This document shows positions 24,770 to 33,918 of a DNA stretch of 64,000 nt, one piece after another. Numbering within the stretch: position 1 is the first letter of the stretch; every line of letters begins with the position of its first letter. A program made the position numbers and the translations under genes. The notes under the pieces were generated by a model. That model was not told the origin of the DNA. It saw only the letters and a list, made by a program, of their open reading frames with translations, and made no database searches. The DNA is from Pseudomonas paralactis. GTDB lineage: Bacteria; Pseudomonadota; Gammaproteobacteria; Pseudomonadales; Pseudomonadaceae. The DNA is taken from the NCBI RefSeq assembly GCF_001439735.1, contig NZ_JYLN01000005.1, forward strand, positions 434,001 through 498,000. Reading direction: 5' to 3'.

Positions 24770-26383
24770 TCACAACCTAAACCGATCCACCGACTGCGAA
24801 AGCTTCCCCGCCAAACTCGACAATTCATCCGTCGTCGAAGCCGTGTCTCCAATCACGCGGCTGTTGCTTTGCGACATGCCTGCAATCATCTCCACCTGGT
24901 GAGCAATTTCGTTGCTGGCCAGGCTTTGCTCACTGATAGTTCGGGAAATATCGTTGACCAATTCGGTGGTGCTGAGCGTGGCCTGAAGGATCTCGCGAAT
25001 GGCGCGTTCGACTTCGGCGGTAACGGCCATGCCCTTGTCCACTTGAGCAACGCCCTCCTCCATGCTGGTCACCGCTTCCCGAGTGTTTTGCTGGATGCGC
25101 CCGACCATGCTGGCGATCTCCTGGGTGGATGCGCTGGTGCGTCCGGCCAGGCTGCGTACTTCATCGGCGACGACTGCAAAGCCGCGCCCCTGCTCCCCGG
25201 CGCGGGCGGCTTCGATGGCGGCGTTCAGGGCCAGCAGGTTGGTCTGGTCGGCGATGCCTTTGATCACTTGAATAATGCTGTAGATAGCCTCGGACTCTTT
25301 GTCCAGGGTGCGGATAACCTGGGCCGATTGCTGCGCTGAACGGGCAATGCCGTCCATGTCGCTGACCACTTGGTGAATGACGCGGCCGCCATCCTTGGCC
25401 AGGGTTTCAGCCTGGTTGGCCATGTCGAGGGCACGTTGGGCATGGCGGGTGATTTCTTCGATGCTGGCGGTCATTTCGCTGGCGGCGGCGGCCATGGTGC
25501 TGGCGGCGGCGCTTTGCTGTTGGCTGCTGCCTGCGACTTCATGGCAACCCTGGCTCAGTTGTTCGCTCATGCCATTGACGCCATGGGCGTTGCTGCGAAC
25601 CACTTCGATCATGCCGCGCAAATCCCGCTGCATGGTGGCCAGGCTGCGAATCAGCGCACTGGCTTCGTCGTGATTTTTCGGCTCAATGATGGGTTCGCTC
25701 AAGTTGCCATGGGCGATGCTGTCGGCAATGTGGCTGGCGGTACGCAGCGGGCCCATGATGCTCAGAATGACCCAGCGCCCTTGTGCCAGCAGCAGTAACA
25801 GGCTGGCGATCAGCACCACGGCCAGGGTCCAGTTGGCTTGGCTGATGGTTTGCCGGGTACCGATGCTGGTCAGCTGGGTGTTGTTTTCGATCAGTTCACT
25901 CAAGGCCGCCATTTGATCTTCCAACCGACTGAAGGCGGCATTGAAGGTCTCCAGCTCGCCACGGGCGGCTTCGGGGTTGTCCAGGGCCAGCGCGACAATG
26001 CGCTCGCCGGCGCTGATGTAGGTATCCAGGCTGGGCTTGATGTTTTCCAGGCTCGTCTTGATTGCATCGTCCAACGGCTGCTTGAAGTTGTCGGCCAGCA
26101 CCTGGCGAAAGTGCTCGGCATGTTCCTTGAGCGAGCTGTTGACTTCGGTCGGTGTACTGGTGCTTTTGCCCAGCCCCACCAACATGGCCGCCAGCACATC
26201 GGCACGCAGGGCGTCGTGCATCATGTCGGCTTCCATGTGATTGCGCAGTACGGTCATGCTGACGTCATTGTCCTGTACCGCATCGCCCATCCGGGTATTT
26301 CCCAAATAGCTGGCCAGGCTCATGATCAAGGCGGTGAGCAACCCGGTCCCAATCAACAGCATCAAGCGCAATTTGATCGTCAT
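24770..26383 (-). CDS. Methyl-accepting chemotaxis protein
   Basis: 537 residues from ATG 26383 (GGGGAT upstream); an in-frame start 16 codons earlier would put charged residues before the first helix. Layout: membrane helix about 6-28, a helical periplasmic ligand domain about 29-180 of the four-helix-bundle type, second helix about 185-210, HAMP, and the signalling domain with the invariant hairpin tip (IADQTNLLALNAAIEAARAG) and GRGFAVVADEVRSLA. No C-terminal CheR-binding pentapeptide; it ends SVDRFRL. The ligand is not deducible. It is divergent from the Bcr/CflA exporter. Confidence 0.93.
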   Translation of the reverse strand: MTIKLRLMLLIGTGLLTALIMSLASYLGNTRMGDAVQDNDVSMTVLRNHMEADMMHDALRADVLAAMLVGLGKSTSTPTEVNSSLKEHAEHFRQVLADNFKQPLDDAIKTSLENIKPSLDTYISAGERIVALALDNPEAARGELETFNAAFSRLEDQMAALSELIENNTQLTSIGTRQTISQANWTLAVVLIASLLLLLAQGRWVILSIMGPLRTASHIADSIAHGNLSEPIIEPKNHDEASALIRSLATMQRDLRGMIEVVRSNAHGVNGMSEQLSQGCHEVAGSSQQQSAAASTMAAAASEMTASIEEITRHAQRALDMANQAETLAKDGGRVIHQVVSDMDGIARSAQQSAQVIRTLDKESEAIYSIIQVIKGIADQTNLLALNAAIEAARAGEQGRGFAVVADEVRSLAGRTSASTQEIASMVGRIQQNTREAVTSMEEGVAQVDKGMAVTAEVERAIREILQATLSTTELVNDISRTISEQSLASNEIAHQVEMIAGMSQSNSRVIGDTASTTDELSSLAGKLSQSVDRFRL

Positions 26384-26541
26384 GCTGGTATCCCCGTGCC
26401 AGGACCGTCGGTTGGGAACCCAACCGTTCAAGTGTCACTGTTAGCTGTATCGGCAACAACTGCTTGTTAGTGAAGCCTAAGTTTGCGGATCTGCGCGTTT
26501 CACTTAAGCTGGCCGTCCTTTGCTCCAGCCGGACCTGCACA

Positions 26542-27753
26542 ATGTCTCGAAGTATTGCCCATCTCGCCCTGCTGCTGGGCCTGATCACCGCCGTCGGCCC
26601 GTTTGCCATCGACATCTACCTGCCTGCGCTGCCAACCCTGGGGTCAAGCCTTGGGGCCTCACCGGCGGCGGTGCAGATGAGCCTTACCGTGTTCTTCATG
26701 ATCATTGGTGTGTGCCAGTTGTTCTACGGGCCGATCAGCGATGTGTTCGGGCGCAAACTGCCGATTTATGCGGGCTTGGTGATATTTACCATTGGCAGCA
26801 TCGGCTGCGCGTTGGCGCCGACCATCGAAGTATTGATCGGTTTTCGCGCCATACAGGCATTCGGTGCCTGTGCGGGGATGGTGATCCCGCGGGCGATCGT
26901 GCGGGACCTGTACACCGGCCATGAAGCGGCGCGTCTGATGGCTTTGCTGATGCTGGTGATGAGTGTTTCGCCGATCCTTGCGCCGCTGGCCGGCAGCCTG
27001 GTGATATCGATCTGGAGTTGGCGCGAAGTATTTGCTGTGCTGGCGGTGGTCGCTGTGCTTTGCCTGGTGATGACTGTCGTACAACTGCCGGAAACCCACC
27101 CGGCCGAACGCCGTTTGGGCAAGACCCTGGGCAATGCGTTCGGCAGTTATGGCGCGCTGTTGCGTGACCCGGTATTCACCGGCTTATCGGTCGTGTGCGG
27201 CTTTGGCCTTGCGACCTTCTTTGTGTTTATCGGCAGTGCGCCCTTCGTGTACATCGAGTATTTCGGCCTGACACCGGCGCAGTTCAGTCTGTGTTTTGCC
27301 CTCAACGCCGCCTCGTTTTTCGCCATGAGCCAACTGACTGCACGCTTGAGTGCGCGTTTTGGCCTTGCGCCGTTGATTCGCTGGTCGGTGGTGGGTGTGG
27401 CAGCGGTCATGGCCCTGTTGGCGGCCACCACATTCTGGGGTGATAGCTTGCCCTTGATGATGAGTTTGCTGTTTATCGGGTTCGGTTTTCTCGGCCTGTT
27501 GCTGCCGGCTGCGGGTGTATTGTCGCTGGAAGACCATGGCGCCGTGGCAGGTTCTGCGTCTGCATTGCTTGGCGCGATCCAGATGGTGACCGCGGCCGTT
27601 TCAATGACCCTGGTAGGCGTGTTCGCCGACCATACGCCCGCGCCGATGTTGATCGGCATTGCGCTGTGCGCGCTTGCCGCAATGCTCACCACGCTGTGGA
27701 CCTTGCGCCGCTTGCCGGCGCACCTGGCCTCAAGCGCCCCGCCCTCCTCCTGA
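26542..27753 (+). CDS. Bcr/CflA family multidrug efflux MFS transporter
   Basis: 403 residues, 12 membrane helices. N-terminal DIYLPALPTLGSSLGAS and the loop GPISDVFGRKLPIYAG are the Bcr/CflA signatures, and RAIQAFGACAGMVIPRAIVRD follows, as in DHA1 drug/H+ antiporters. Bcr confers bicyclomycin/sulfonamide efflux in E. coli; the substrate here is unknown. ATG 26542 was chosen since the open frame upstream (26464) adds a non-membrane tail overlapping the promoter region. Confidence 0.9.
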   Translation: MSRSIAHLALLLGLITAVGPFAIDIYLPALPTLGSSLGASPAAVQMSLTVFFMIIGVCQLFYGPISDVFGRKLPIYAGLVIFTIGSIGCALAPTIEVLIGFRAIQAFGACAGMVIPRAIVRDLYTGHEAARLMALLMLVMSVSPILAPLAGSLVISIWSWREVFAVLAVVAVLCLVMTVVQLPETHPAERRLGKTLGNAFGSYGALLRDPVFTGLSVVCGFGLATFFVFIGSAPFVYIEYFGLTPAQFSLCFALNAASFFAMSQLTARLSARFGLAPLIRWSVVGVAAVMALLAATTFWGDSLPLMMSLLFIGFGFLGLLLPAAGVLSLEDHGAVAGSASALLGAIQMVTAAVSMTLVGVFADHTPAPMLIGIALCALAAMLTTLWTLRRLPAHLASSAPPSS

Positions 27754-27766
27754 GCCTCGCCTACAG

Positions 27767-28714
27767 CTACAGATCAAAGCGGTCCACCGCCCGCCGCCGC
27801 TCATTGTCGTCGCGTACGTCATAGCTGGCGGTGGTCTGGATATTGGTGTGATGCGCCAGTTTCTGGGCGATCGACAAATCATGTTCTTCGATCACCCGGG
27901 TGATGAATGAACGGCGAAAATCATGGGGCATGATCTTCACGCCCACCTGATCGCCGCGCTGCCGAGCAATGTAATAAATCGCATGTTTGGTAATGCGTTC
28001 GCGGGTGATGTGGCTGCCGCGGCGTATACGATTGAACAAAAACGTGTCGTCCTGCTCGCCTTCCTTGAGTTGTTCGCGACGAAACTCAAGCCACGCCCGC
28101 AGCTTGGCGAACGCCCAGTCCGGCGCGTACTTGATCAGCTCCTTGTTGCCCTTGCCGATCACCCGCAAGCTGCGTTCGTCAAAGTTGATCTGCGCCAGGT
28201 CCAGGTTGACCGATTCCGACTTGCGCATCCCTGAGCCATACAACAAGCCGATCACTGCCGCATCCCGCAGCCCCTGGGGTCGAGGGTCGGCGGCGCATAC
28301 ATCGAGCATCTCGCGGATCAGTGTACGACGCAGGTTGCGGCCCTGCCCCAGACGCGTACCGGCTGCGGCCTTCACCGAGCGCATCTTCAACAGGTGATCC
28401 TGGCTGATCAAGCTCATGCGCCACGCTTCATTCATCACCCCGCGTACTGCATTCACATACAGCGATGAGGTATTCGGCGCGTAGCCGTCCTCGCGCAAGG
28501 CAGCCACCAATGCTATGACGTGGTCGGGTTGCAGCAGGTGCCAGTCAATGTCTTCGAGGTTGAGGTCTTCGAAACCCAGGCGGTCGGCGGCATCCTGCAG
28601 CACGTAGCGCATGGTCAGTTGGCTGGAGGGCGCCAAGCGAGTGAGGTAGAGGGTCAGCGGGTTGCGGATAGTCTCGGTCAAGGGATCAGCCTTTGGATTA
28701 AATACATCAATCAA
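27767..28714 (-). CDS. Tyrosine site-specific recombinase (stand-alone integrase)
   Basis: 315 residues from a TTG at 28714; there is no in-frame ATG before Met35 and an in-frame stop lies upstream. An N-terminal SAM-like core-binding domain (about 15-115) precedes the catalytic domain with Arg164 (GMRKSE), Lys188 or 191, His264-x-x-Arg267 (PHDFRRS), His288 (KLAHHTN) and nucleophile Tyr298 (TASYDV). All catalytic residues are present, so it should be active. No prophage or integron genes are next to it. The start lies inside an inverted repeat at 28699-28738 that could be its recombination or autoregulatory site. It is convergent with the MFS gene. Confidence 0.9.
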   Translation of the reverse strand: MIDVFNPKADPLTETIRNPLTLYLTRLAPSSQLTMRYVLQDAADRLGFEDLNLEDIDWHLLQPDHVIALVAALREDGYAPNTSSLYVNAVRGVMNEAWRMSLISQDHLLKMRSVKAAAGTRLGQGRNLRRTLIREMLDVCAADPRPQGLRDAAVIGLLYGSGMRKSESVNLDLAQINFDERSLRVIGKGNKELIKYAPDWAFAKLRAWLEFRREQLKEGEQDDTFLFNRIRRGSHITRERITKHAIYYIARQRGDQVGVKIMPHDFRRSFITRVIEEHDLSIAQKLAHHTNIQTTASYDVRDDNERRRAVDRFDL

Positions 28715-28738
28715 CTCATTGATTAATCGATGTATTTA
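28699..28738. promoter_or_regulatory. Inverted repeat over the recombinase start codon
   Basis: Outer arms TAAATACATC (28699-28708) and GATGTATTTA (28729-28738) are perfectly complementary; inner arms AATCAA (28709-28714) and TTGATT (28719-28724) also match. AT-rich dyad symmetry with about 10-base arms resembles core sites of tyrosine recombinases or a repressor site. It includes the recombinase TTG start codon. Confidence 0.55.
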
Positions 28739-28787
28739 GTGGGTTGGCGAAGGCTGAGTCTAACCCAGTAGCGGCCATGGTACAAAA

Positions 28788-29600
28788 TCACGGCGCCGAT
28801 TCGACGTCCTCCGCGGCTTCCTGGGGTTGGGCCAGGGATTGGCTCCAGTCGGCGTCCTGTTTCTGCATCAGCGCGAACCAATGCCGGCGCATGAAGACGA
28901 GGTAGTCGCCCGGGGCCTTGGCAAAGTCCTTCTCGTCGCCATAGCAGCCCGGCAGTGGCAACTCAGTGCCCTGCTCCTTGTACTGGCTGACCAACTTCTG
29001 CTGGGCCTCGACGCTGCAATCGGTGGGCAACGGCATGCCGCGCAGGGCACCGGCATCTTCGTCCCACCAACTGGCGCCGACGCGGTCGAGACCACGCAGG
29101 CGATACTTGCCGGATTTGCCGACACGCATGATCAGCTTGAACTCATTGGGGCTCACGTCGCTGGTACAGGTGCGCGAATAACCGACCGTGACCTGGCTAT
29201 TGCCGTCGCGCAGCAGGTCGGTGACTTTGGTGGCCGCCTGATCAAAGCGCAGGCTGGCGTCGAACTCGCAGTGTTGCACGTCGTCGTGCAGCATCCACAC
29301 ACGCTTGGGATGATCGCCCGTCAGCAGATACTGCGCAGCGTAGACAAACGCCGACTGGGTGCCATCGTCCTCCCGCTCGCTGACCTGCTCGGCGAGTACC
29401 AGCAGGTTCTTGCCCTGACGGTCATCCCACGTATAGGCGGCGACTTGCTTGCCCGGCACCTCCACACCTTCCGGCACCTGATCGATATGGGTCAGCGCGA
29501 CGCCATCATCGGCATGCACACAAGTGACACAGGCCATTGTCATCAATAATCCCATCAGCGCAGGCCGCAACTGGCTGCGCAAAAGCTGCACGCTATTCAT
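28788..29600 (-). CDS. Secreted hypothetical protein
   Basis: 270 residues. An N-terminal signal peptide (about residues 1-30, basic then LRPALMGLLMTMACVTCVHA with an Ala-x-Ala-like cleavage HADDG) indicates export to the periplasm. The mature part contains four to five cysteines (HCEFDASLRFD, TCTSD, DCSVEAQ, PGCYGDE) that could form disulfides. It weakly recalls a family annotated as surface polysaccharide biosynthesis proteins, but I cannot confirm this. It lies upstream of and divergent from the arn operon. Confidence 0.75.
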   Translation of the reverse strand: MNSVQLLRSQLRPALMGLLMTMACVTCVHADDGVALTHIDQVPEGVEVPGKQVAAYTWDDRQGKNLLVLAEQVSEREDDGTQSAFVYAAQYLLTGDHPKRVWMLHDDVQHCEFDASLRFDQAATKVTDLLRDGNSQVTVGYSRTCTSDVSPNEFKLIMRVGKSGKYRLRGLDRVGASWWDEDAGALRGMPLPTDCSVEAQQKLVSQYKEQGTELPLPGCYGDEKDFAKAPGDYLVFMRRHWFALMQKQDADWSQSLAQPQEAAEDVESAP

Positions 29601-30011
29601 CCGATAACCCTGGCAAGAGATGGCTTACTTTACCGGCACTTGGGCGCCATTGCAGAGAAGTTTGTTCAATCACAGGCATTGGCCCAGCGAGCGCGCCCGG
29701 ATTGAACCAAACAGCACGCATCGCGTTCCCATTTGCCCGTCTGGTCTGCACATGTAACGCCTTGATTACTTAGCTGAACCCTAGCTGTCTGCCTGTCAAA
29801 TAAACGAGTTTTTCATCCGCCTTTCATATTCGTTGCACACATTTGCGCTTAACCTTGTCAGCAGTTCTTCAGAGCAATCCGTGGATTATCGACTAACCTA
29901 TTGAAAACGCGTCAACTTTAGCGCCGTTTTGTAATCTGCGGCCTGTAGTTTCGTCCAATAATTGCTGCTGTTTTCACGCTTGAAGTTGCTTTAGCCCGAG
30001 GTCATGAATCT
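29601..30011. promoter_or_regulatory. Divergent promoter region of the arn operon with a TTTCAT-N5-TTTCAT box
   Basis: A 411-base gap between the secreted protein and arnC. At 29811-29827 there is a direct repeat TTTCAT-CCGCC-TTTCAT. Its 11-base period is that of sites for OmpR-family regulators such as PmrA, PhoP or ColR, which are known to control arn genes in Pseudomonas. The repeat is about 190 bases before the arnC start. No gene is visible in the gap. Confidence 0.5.
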
Positions 30012-31046
30012 TTGAAACCCTACCCTATTCATTGTGTGTCGATCGTCATCCCGGTCTACAACGAACAAGAGAGCCTGCCTGAGCTGCTGCGTCGTACCAC
30101 GGCAGCCTGCAAGCAACTGGCCTACGAATACGAAATCATCCTGGTGGATGACGGTAGCCGCGACAATTCAGCCCAACTGCTCGAAGACGCCGCTGCTGAA
30201 GAAGGCAGCCATGTCGTCGCGGTGATCCTCAACCGTAACTACGGCCAGCACGCCGCGATCATGGCCGGCTTCGAACAGTGCCGTGGCGAAGTCGTCATTA
30301 CCCTCGATGCCGACCTGCAGAACCCGCCGGAAGAAATCCCGCGCCTGGTGGAGCAAGCTGCCCTGGGCTACGACGTAGTCGCCACCGTGCGTAACAACCG
30401 CCAGGACTCGGCGTTCCGCCGCTGGCCGTCGCGTTTGATCAACCTGGCCGTGCAGCGCTCCACCGGCGTGGCCATGACCGACTATGGCTGCATGTTGCGC
30501 GCCTACCGCCGCACCATCGTTGATGCCATGCTCGCCTGCCGGGAACGCAGCACCTTTATCCCGATTCTGGCCAACGGCTTTGCCCGCCACACAACCGAAA
30601 TCCTCGTGCACCACGCCGAGCGTGAGCACGGCGAGTCCAAATACAGCGCCATGCGCCTGATCAGCCTGATGTTCGACCTGCTGACCTGCATGACCACCAC
30701 GCCCTTGCGCCTGCTGTCCATCGTTGGTTTCAGTCTGGCGGCCCTGGGCGTGCTGTTCGCTTTTGCTCTGATCGTCATGCGCCTGGCCTTCGGCGCCGAT
30801 TGGGCGGGCGACGGTCTGTTTGTGCTGTTCGCGGTGCTGTTCGTATTTACCGGCGGCCAATTCATCGGCATGGGCCTGTTGGGCGAATACCTGGGCCGCA
30901 TGTACAGCGATGTACGCGCCCGCCCACGCTTCTTTATTGAAAAAGTGCTGCGCAACCAGCCGGCAGCACCGACTCCAGTCGTCGTCGTTGACGGCCTGGT
31001 GTCTTCCCATACTTCTACTTCTCCTTCCGATCAGGTTCAGTCATGA
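30012..31046 (+). CDS. arnC: ArnC, undecaprenyl-phosphate 4-deoxy-4-formamido-L-arabinose transferase
   Basis: 344 residues. A GT2 glycosyltransferase domain (VSIVIPVYNEQESLPELLRR, DDGSRD, TLDADLQNPPEEIP) is followed by two C-terminal membrane helices. ArnC moves formamido-arabinose from UDP to undecaprenyl phosphate on the cytoplasmic face of the inner membrane. The start is TTG 30012, with GAGGT about ten bases upstream. Its first base pairs overlap the stop of a three-codon frame beginning at ATG 30004. It is the first gene of the cluster; arnB, which normally precedes it, is absent. The stop overlaps the arnA start. Confidence 0.95.
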   Translation: MKPYPIHCVSIVIPVYNEQESLPELLRRTTAACKQLAYEYEIILVDDGSRDNSAQLLEDAAAEEGSHVVAVILNRNYGQHAAIMAGFEQCRGEVVITLDADLQNPPEEIPRLVEQAALGYDVVATVRNNRQDSAFRRWPSRLINLAVQRSTGVAMTDYGCMLRAYRRTIVDAMLACRERSTFIPILANGFARHTTEILVHHAEREHGESKYSAMRLISLMFDLLTCMTTTPLRLLSIVGFSLAALGVLFAFALIVMRLAFGADWAGDGLFVLFAVLFVFTGGQFIGMGLLGEYLGRMYSDVRARPRFFIEKVLRNQPAAPTPVVVVDGLVSSHTSTSPSDQVQS

Positions 31047-33034
31047 GTTCAAAAGCTGTTGTCTTCGCTTACCACGATATCGGCTGTGCAGGCATTGAAG
31101 CCTTGCTCGACGCGGGTTACGAAATTGCTGCGGTATTCACCCATGCCGATGACCCCAAGGAAAACAATTTCTACGGCTCCGTCGCCCAGCTTTGCGCACG
31201 CAATGGCATCCCGGTACACGCCCCGGAAGACGCCAACCATCCGCTGTGGATCGAGCGCATCGCCAAGCTGAACCCGGAATACATCTTCTCCTTCTACTAC
31301 CGCAACCTGCTGAGCGAACCGCTGCTGGCCACCGCCCGCAAAGGTGCGTTCAACCTGCACGGCTCGTTGCTGCCCAAATACCGTGGTCGCGCCCCGGCCA
31401 ACTGGGTGCTGGTCAATGGCGAAACCGAAACCGGCGTGACCCTGCACCGCATGGTCAAGCGTGCCGATGCCGGCGCCATCCTCGCCCAGCAGAAAGTCAG
31501 CATCGACCGCACCGATACCGGCCTGAGCCTGCACGCCAAACTGCGGGATGCGGCCGCAACCCTGCTGCGCGATGCGCTGCCACAGCTAGCCCAGGGCAAG
31601 CTGACTGAAACCGCTCAGGACGAAGGCCAGGCCACTTACTTCGGCCGCCGCACCGCCGCCGATGGCAAGCTGGACTGGAAGCGGCCCGCCGAGCAGCTGT
31701 TCAACCTGGTTCGCGCCGTCACTCAGCCTTACCCGGGCGCCTTCTGCGCCGTCGGCGAGCATAAGCTCATCGTATGGCAAGCCGAAGTGCTCAAGGGCAA
31801 TGAAGGTTTGGCGCCAGGTCGCGTAATCAGCGTCAACCCGCTGCGTATTGCCTGCGGTGAAGATTCCCTGGTGATCAAGTTTGGCCAGCGTAACGAAAAC
31901 GGCCTGTACCTGGCCGGCCCGGCTTTAGCCGATGAACTGGGCCTGGTGGATGGCTCGGTACTGCGCGGCGCCGAGTCTGGCCGCAAGCCACGCCGTACCC
32001 GCGTGCTGATCCTGGGTGTGAATGGCTTTATCGGCAATCACCTGTCCGAGCGCCTGCTGCGTGACGACCGTTACGAGATCTACGGCCTGGATATTGGCTC
32101 CGACGCCATCGAGCGCCTGCGCAGCCACCCCAACTTCCATTACGTGGAAGGCGATATCAGCATTCACTCGGAGTGGATCGAGTACCACATCAAGAAATGC
32201 GATGTGGTTCTGCCATTGGTAGCGATCGCCACGCCAATCGAGTACACCCGCAACCCGCTGCGGGTATTCGAGCTGGACTTCGAAGAAAACCTCAAGCTGG
32301 TGCGCTACTGCGTCAAGTACAACAAACGCGTGATCTTCCCCTCGACCTCCGAAGTCTATGGCATGTGCCAGGACCAGTATTTCGACGAAGACACCTCCAA
32401 CCTGGTGGTCGGCCCGGTCAACAAGCAGCGCTGGATCTACTCGGTGTCCAAGCAGTTGCTCGACCGCGTAATCTGGGCCTACGGCGACAAGGGCCTGAAT
32501 TTCACCCTGTTCCGCCCGTTCAACTGGATGGGCCCGCGCCTGGACCGCCTGGACTCGGCACGTATCGGCAGCTCCCGCGCCATTACCCAATTGATCCTCA
32601 ACCTGGTGGAAGGTACGCCGATCCGCCTGTTTGACGGTGGTGAGCAGAAGCGCTGCTTCACCGACATTGCCGACGGCATCGAAGCTCTGGCGCGCATCAT
32701 TGATAACGACAACGATGTCTGCAACGGCCAGATCATCAACATCGGCAACCCGGAAAACGAAGCAAGCATCCGTCAGTTGGGCGAAGAGCTGCTGCGCCAG
32801 TTCGAGGCTCACCCGCTGCGCCACAACTTCCCACCGTTCGCAGGTTTCCGCGACGTAGAAAGCAAGGCGTTCTACGGTACCGGTTACCAGGACGTGGCCC
32901 ACCGCAAGCCAAGCATCGAAAACGCCAAGCGCCTGCTGAACTGGGAGCCGAGCGTGCAGATGAGCGAAACCATCGGCAACACCCTGGATTTCTTCCTGCG
33001 TGAAGCCATGCTTGAAATTGCGGATAAAAAGTAA
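31043..33034 (+). CDS. arnA: ArnA, bifunctional UDP-glucuronate decarboxylase / UDP-Ara4N formyltransferase
   Basis: 663 residues. The N-terminal formyltransferase domain (about 1-300) has NLHGSLLPKYRGRAPANW. The C-terminal SDR decarboxylase (about 315-663) has GVNGFIGNHLSERLL and the tyrosine motif YSVSKQLLDR. It makes UDP-4-keto-pentose from UDP-glucuronate and later formylates UDP-L-Ara4N. The intermediate transamination step requires ArnB, which is not in this cluster. Overlaps arnC (ATGA) and arnD (TAATG). Confidence 0.96.
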   Translation: MSSKAVVFAYHDIGCAGIEALLDAGYEIAAVFTHADDPKENNFYGSVAQLCARNGIPVHAPEDANHPLWIERIAKLNPEYIFSFYYRNLLSEPLLATARKGAFNLHGSLLPKYRGRAPANWVLVNGETETGVTLHRMVKRADAGAILAQQKVSIDRTDTGLSLHAKLRDAAATLLRDALPQLAQGKLTETAQDEGQATYFGRRTAADGKLDWKRPAEQLFNLVRAVTQPYPGAFCAVGEHKLIVWQAEVLKGNEGLAPGRVISVNPLRIACGEDSLVIKFGQRNENGLYLAGPALADELGLVDGSVLRGAESGRKPRRTRVLILGVNGFIGNHLSERLLRDDRYEIYGLDIGSDAIERLRSHPNFHYVEGDISIHSEWIEYHIKKCDVVLPLVAIATPIEYTRNPLRVFELDFEENLKLVRYCVKYNKRVIFPSTSEVYGMCQDQYFDEDTSNLVVGPVNKQRWIYSVSKQLLDRVIWAYGDKGLNFTLFRPFNWMGPRLDRLDSARIGSSRAITQLILNLVEGTPIRLFDGGEQKRCFTDIADGIEALARIIDNDNDVCNGQIINIGNPENEASIRQLGEELLRQFEAHPLRHNFPPFAGFRDVESKAFYGTGYQDVAHRKPSIENAKRLLNWEPSVQMSETIGNTLDFFLREAMLEIADKK

Positions 33035-33918
33035 TGCAGGCAGGTCTTCGCATCGACGTCGACACCTACCGTGGCACCCGTGAAGGTGTGCCGCGGCTGC
33101 TCGAATCCCTGGATGAAGCCGGGGTGAAGGCGACGTTCTTCTTCAGTGTCGGACCGGACAACATGGGGCGCCATCTGTGGCGCCTGATCCGCCCACAGTT
33201 TTTGTGGAAGATGCTGCGCTCCAACGCTGCCGGTCTGTATGGCTGGGACATCTTGCTGGCCGGCACCGCCTGGCCGGGCAAACCGATTGGCCGCGACCTG
33301 GGGCATCTGATGCGCCAGGCCAAGGCCGCCGGGCATGAAGTCGGCCTGCACGCCTGGGATCACCATGGTTGGCAGGCCAACACCGGGCGTTGGAGCGAGG
33401 CACAGCTGGTCGAGCAGATTCGGCGTGGTGTGCAGACCTTGAGCGACATCCTGGGTGAGCGCGTGGACTGTTCAGCGGCCGCCGGATGGCGCGCCGATGA
33501 ACGTGTGGTGCAAGCCAAGCAAGGCTTCAACTTTCGCTACAACAGTGATTGCCGGGGTACCAGCCTGTTCCGACCGACGCTGGCCGATGGCAGCGCGGGC
33601 ACCCCACAAATTCCGGTAGACCTACCGACCTTCGACGAAGTCGTCGGGCCGGTAGTGGCTGCCAACGATTTCAACCGCTTCATCCTGGACCGGTTCAGCG
33701 CGTCGAAGCTGAACGTCTACACCATCCACGCAGAAGTCGAAGGGATTCTGATGGCCAATGATTTTCGCCAGTTGCTCGCCCAGGCAGGGCAGCGCGGCAT
33801 TGATTTCAAACCCTTGGGTGATCTTCTGCCCGCAGATGTAACCACCCTGCCCCAACAAAAACTGGTGCGCGGCGCATTGAGCGGTCGCGAGGGTTGGCTG
33901 GGAGTACAGCAGGCATGA
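33034..33918 (+). CDS. arnD: ArnD, 4-deoxy-4-formamido-L-arabinose-phosphoundecaprenol deformylase
   Basis: 294 residues, polysaccharide-deacetylase (NodB) fold. Metal-site motifs LRIDVDTYRGTREG and GLHAWDHHGWQ are visible. It removes the formyl group from the lipid-linked sugar on the inner-membrane cytoplasmic side. ATG overlaps the arnA stop and its own stop overlaps arnT (ATGA). Confidence 0.95.
   Translation: MQAGLRIDVDTYRGTREGVPRLLESLDEAGVKATFFFSVGPDNMGRHLWRLIRPQFLWKMLRSNAAGLYGWDILLAGTAWPGKPIGRDLGHLMRQAKAAGHEVGLHAWDHHGWQANTGRWSEAQLVEQIRRGVQTLSDILGERVDCSAAAGWRADERVVQAKQGFNFRYNSDCRGTSLFRPTLADGSAGTPQIPVDLPTFDEVVGPVVAANDFNRFILDRFSASKLNVYTIHAEVEGILMANDFRQLLAQAGQRGIDFKPLGDLLPADVTTLPQQKLVRGALSGREGWLGVQQA

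Noticed and set aside
24770..26470. Several 140-210 codon plus-strand frames opposite the chemoreceptor
   Set aside because: All are antisense to conserved chemoreceptor sequence and lack recognisable motifs or ribosome-binding sites.
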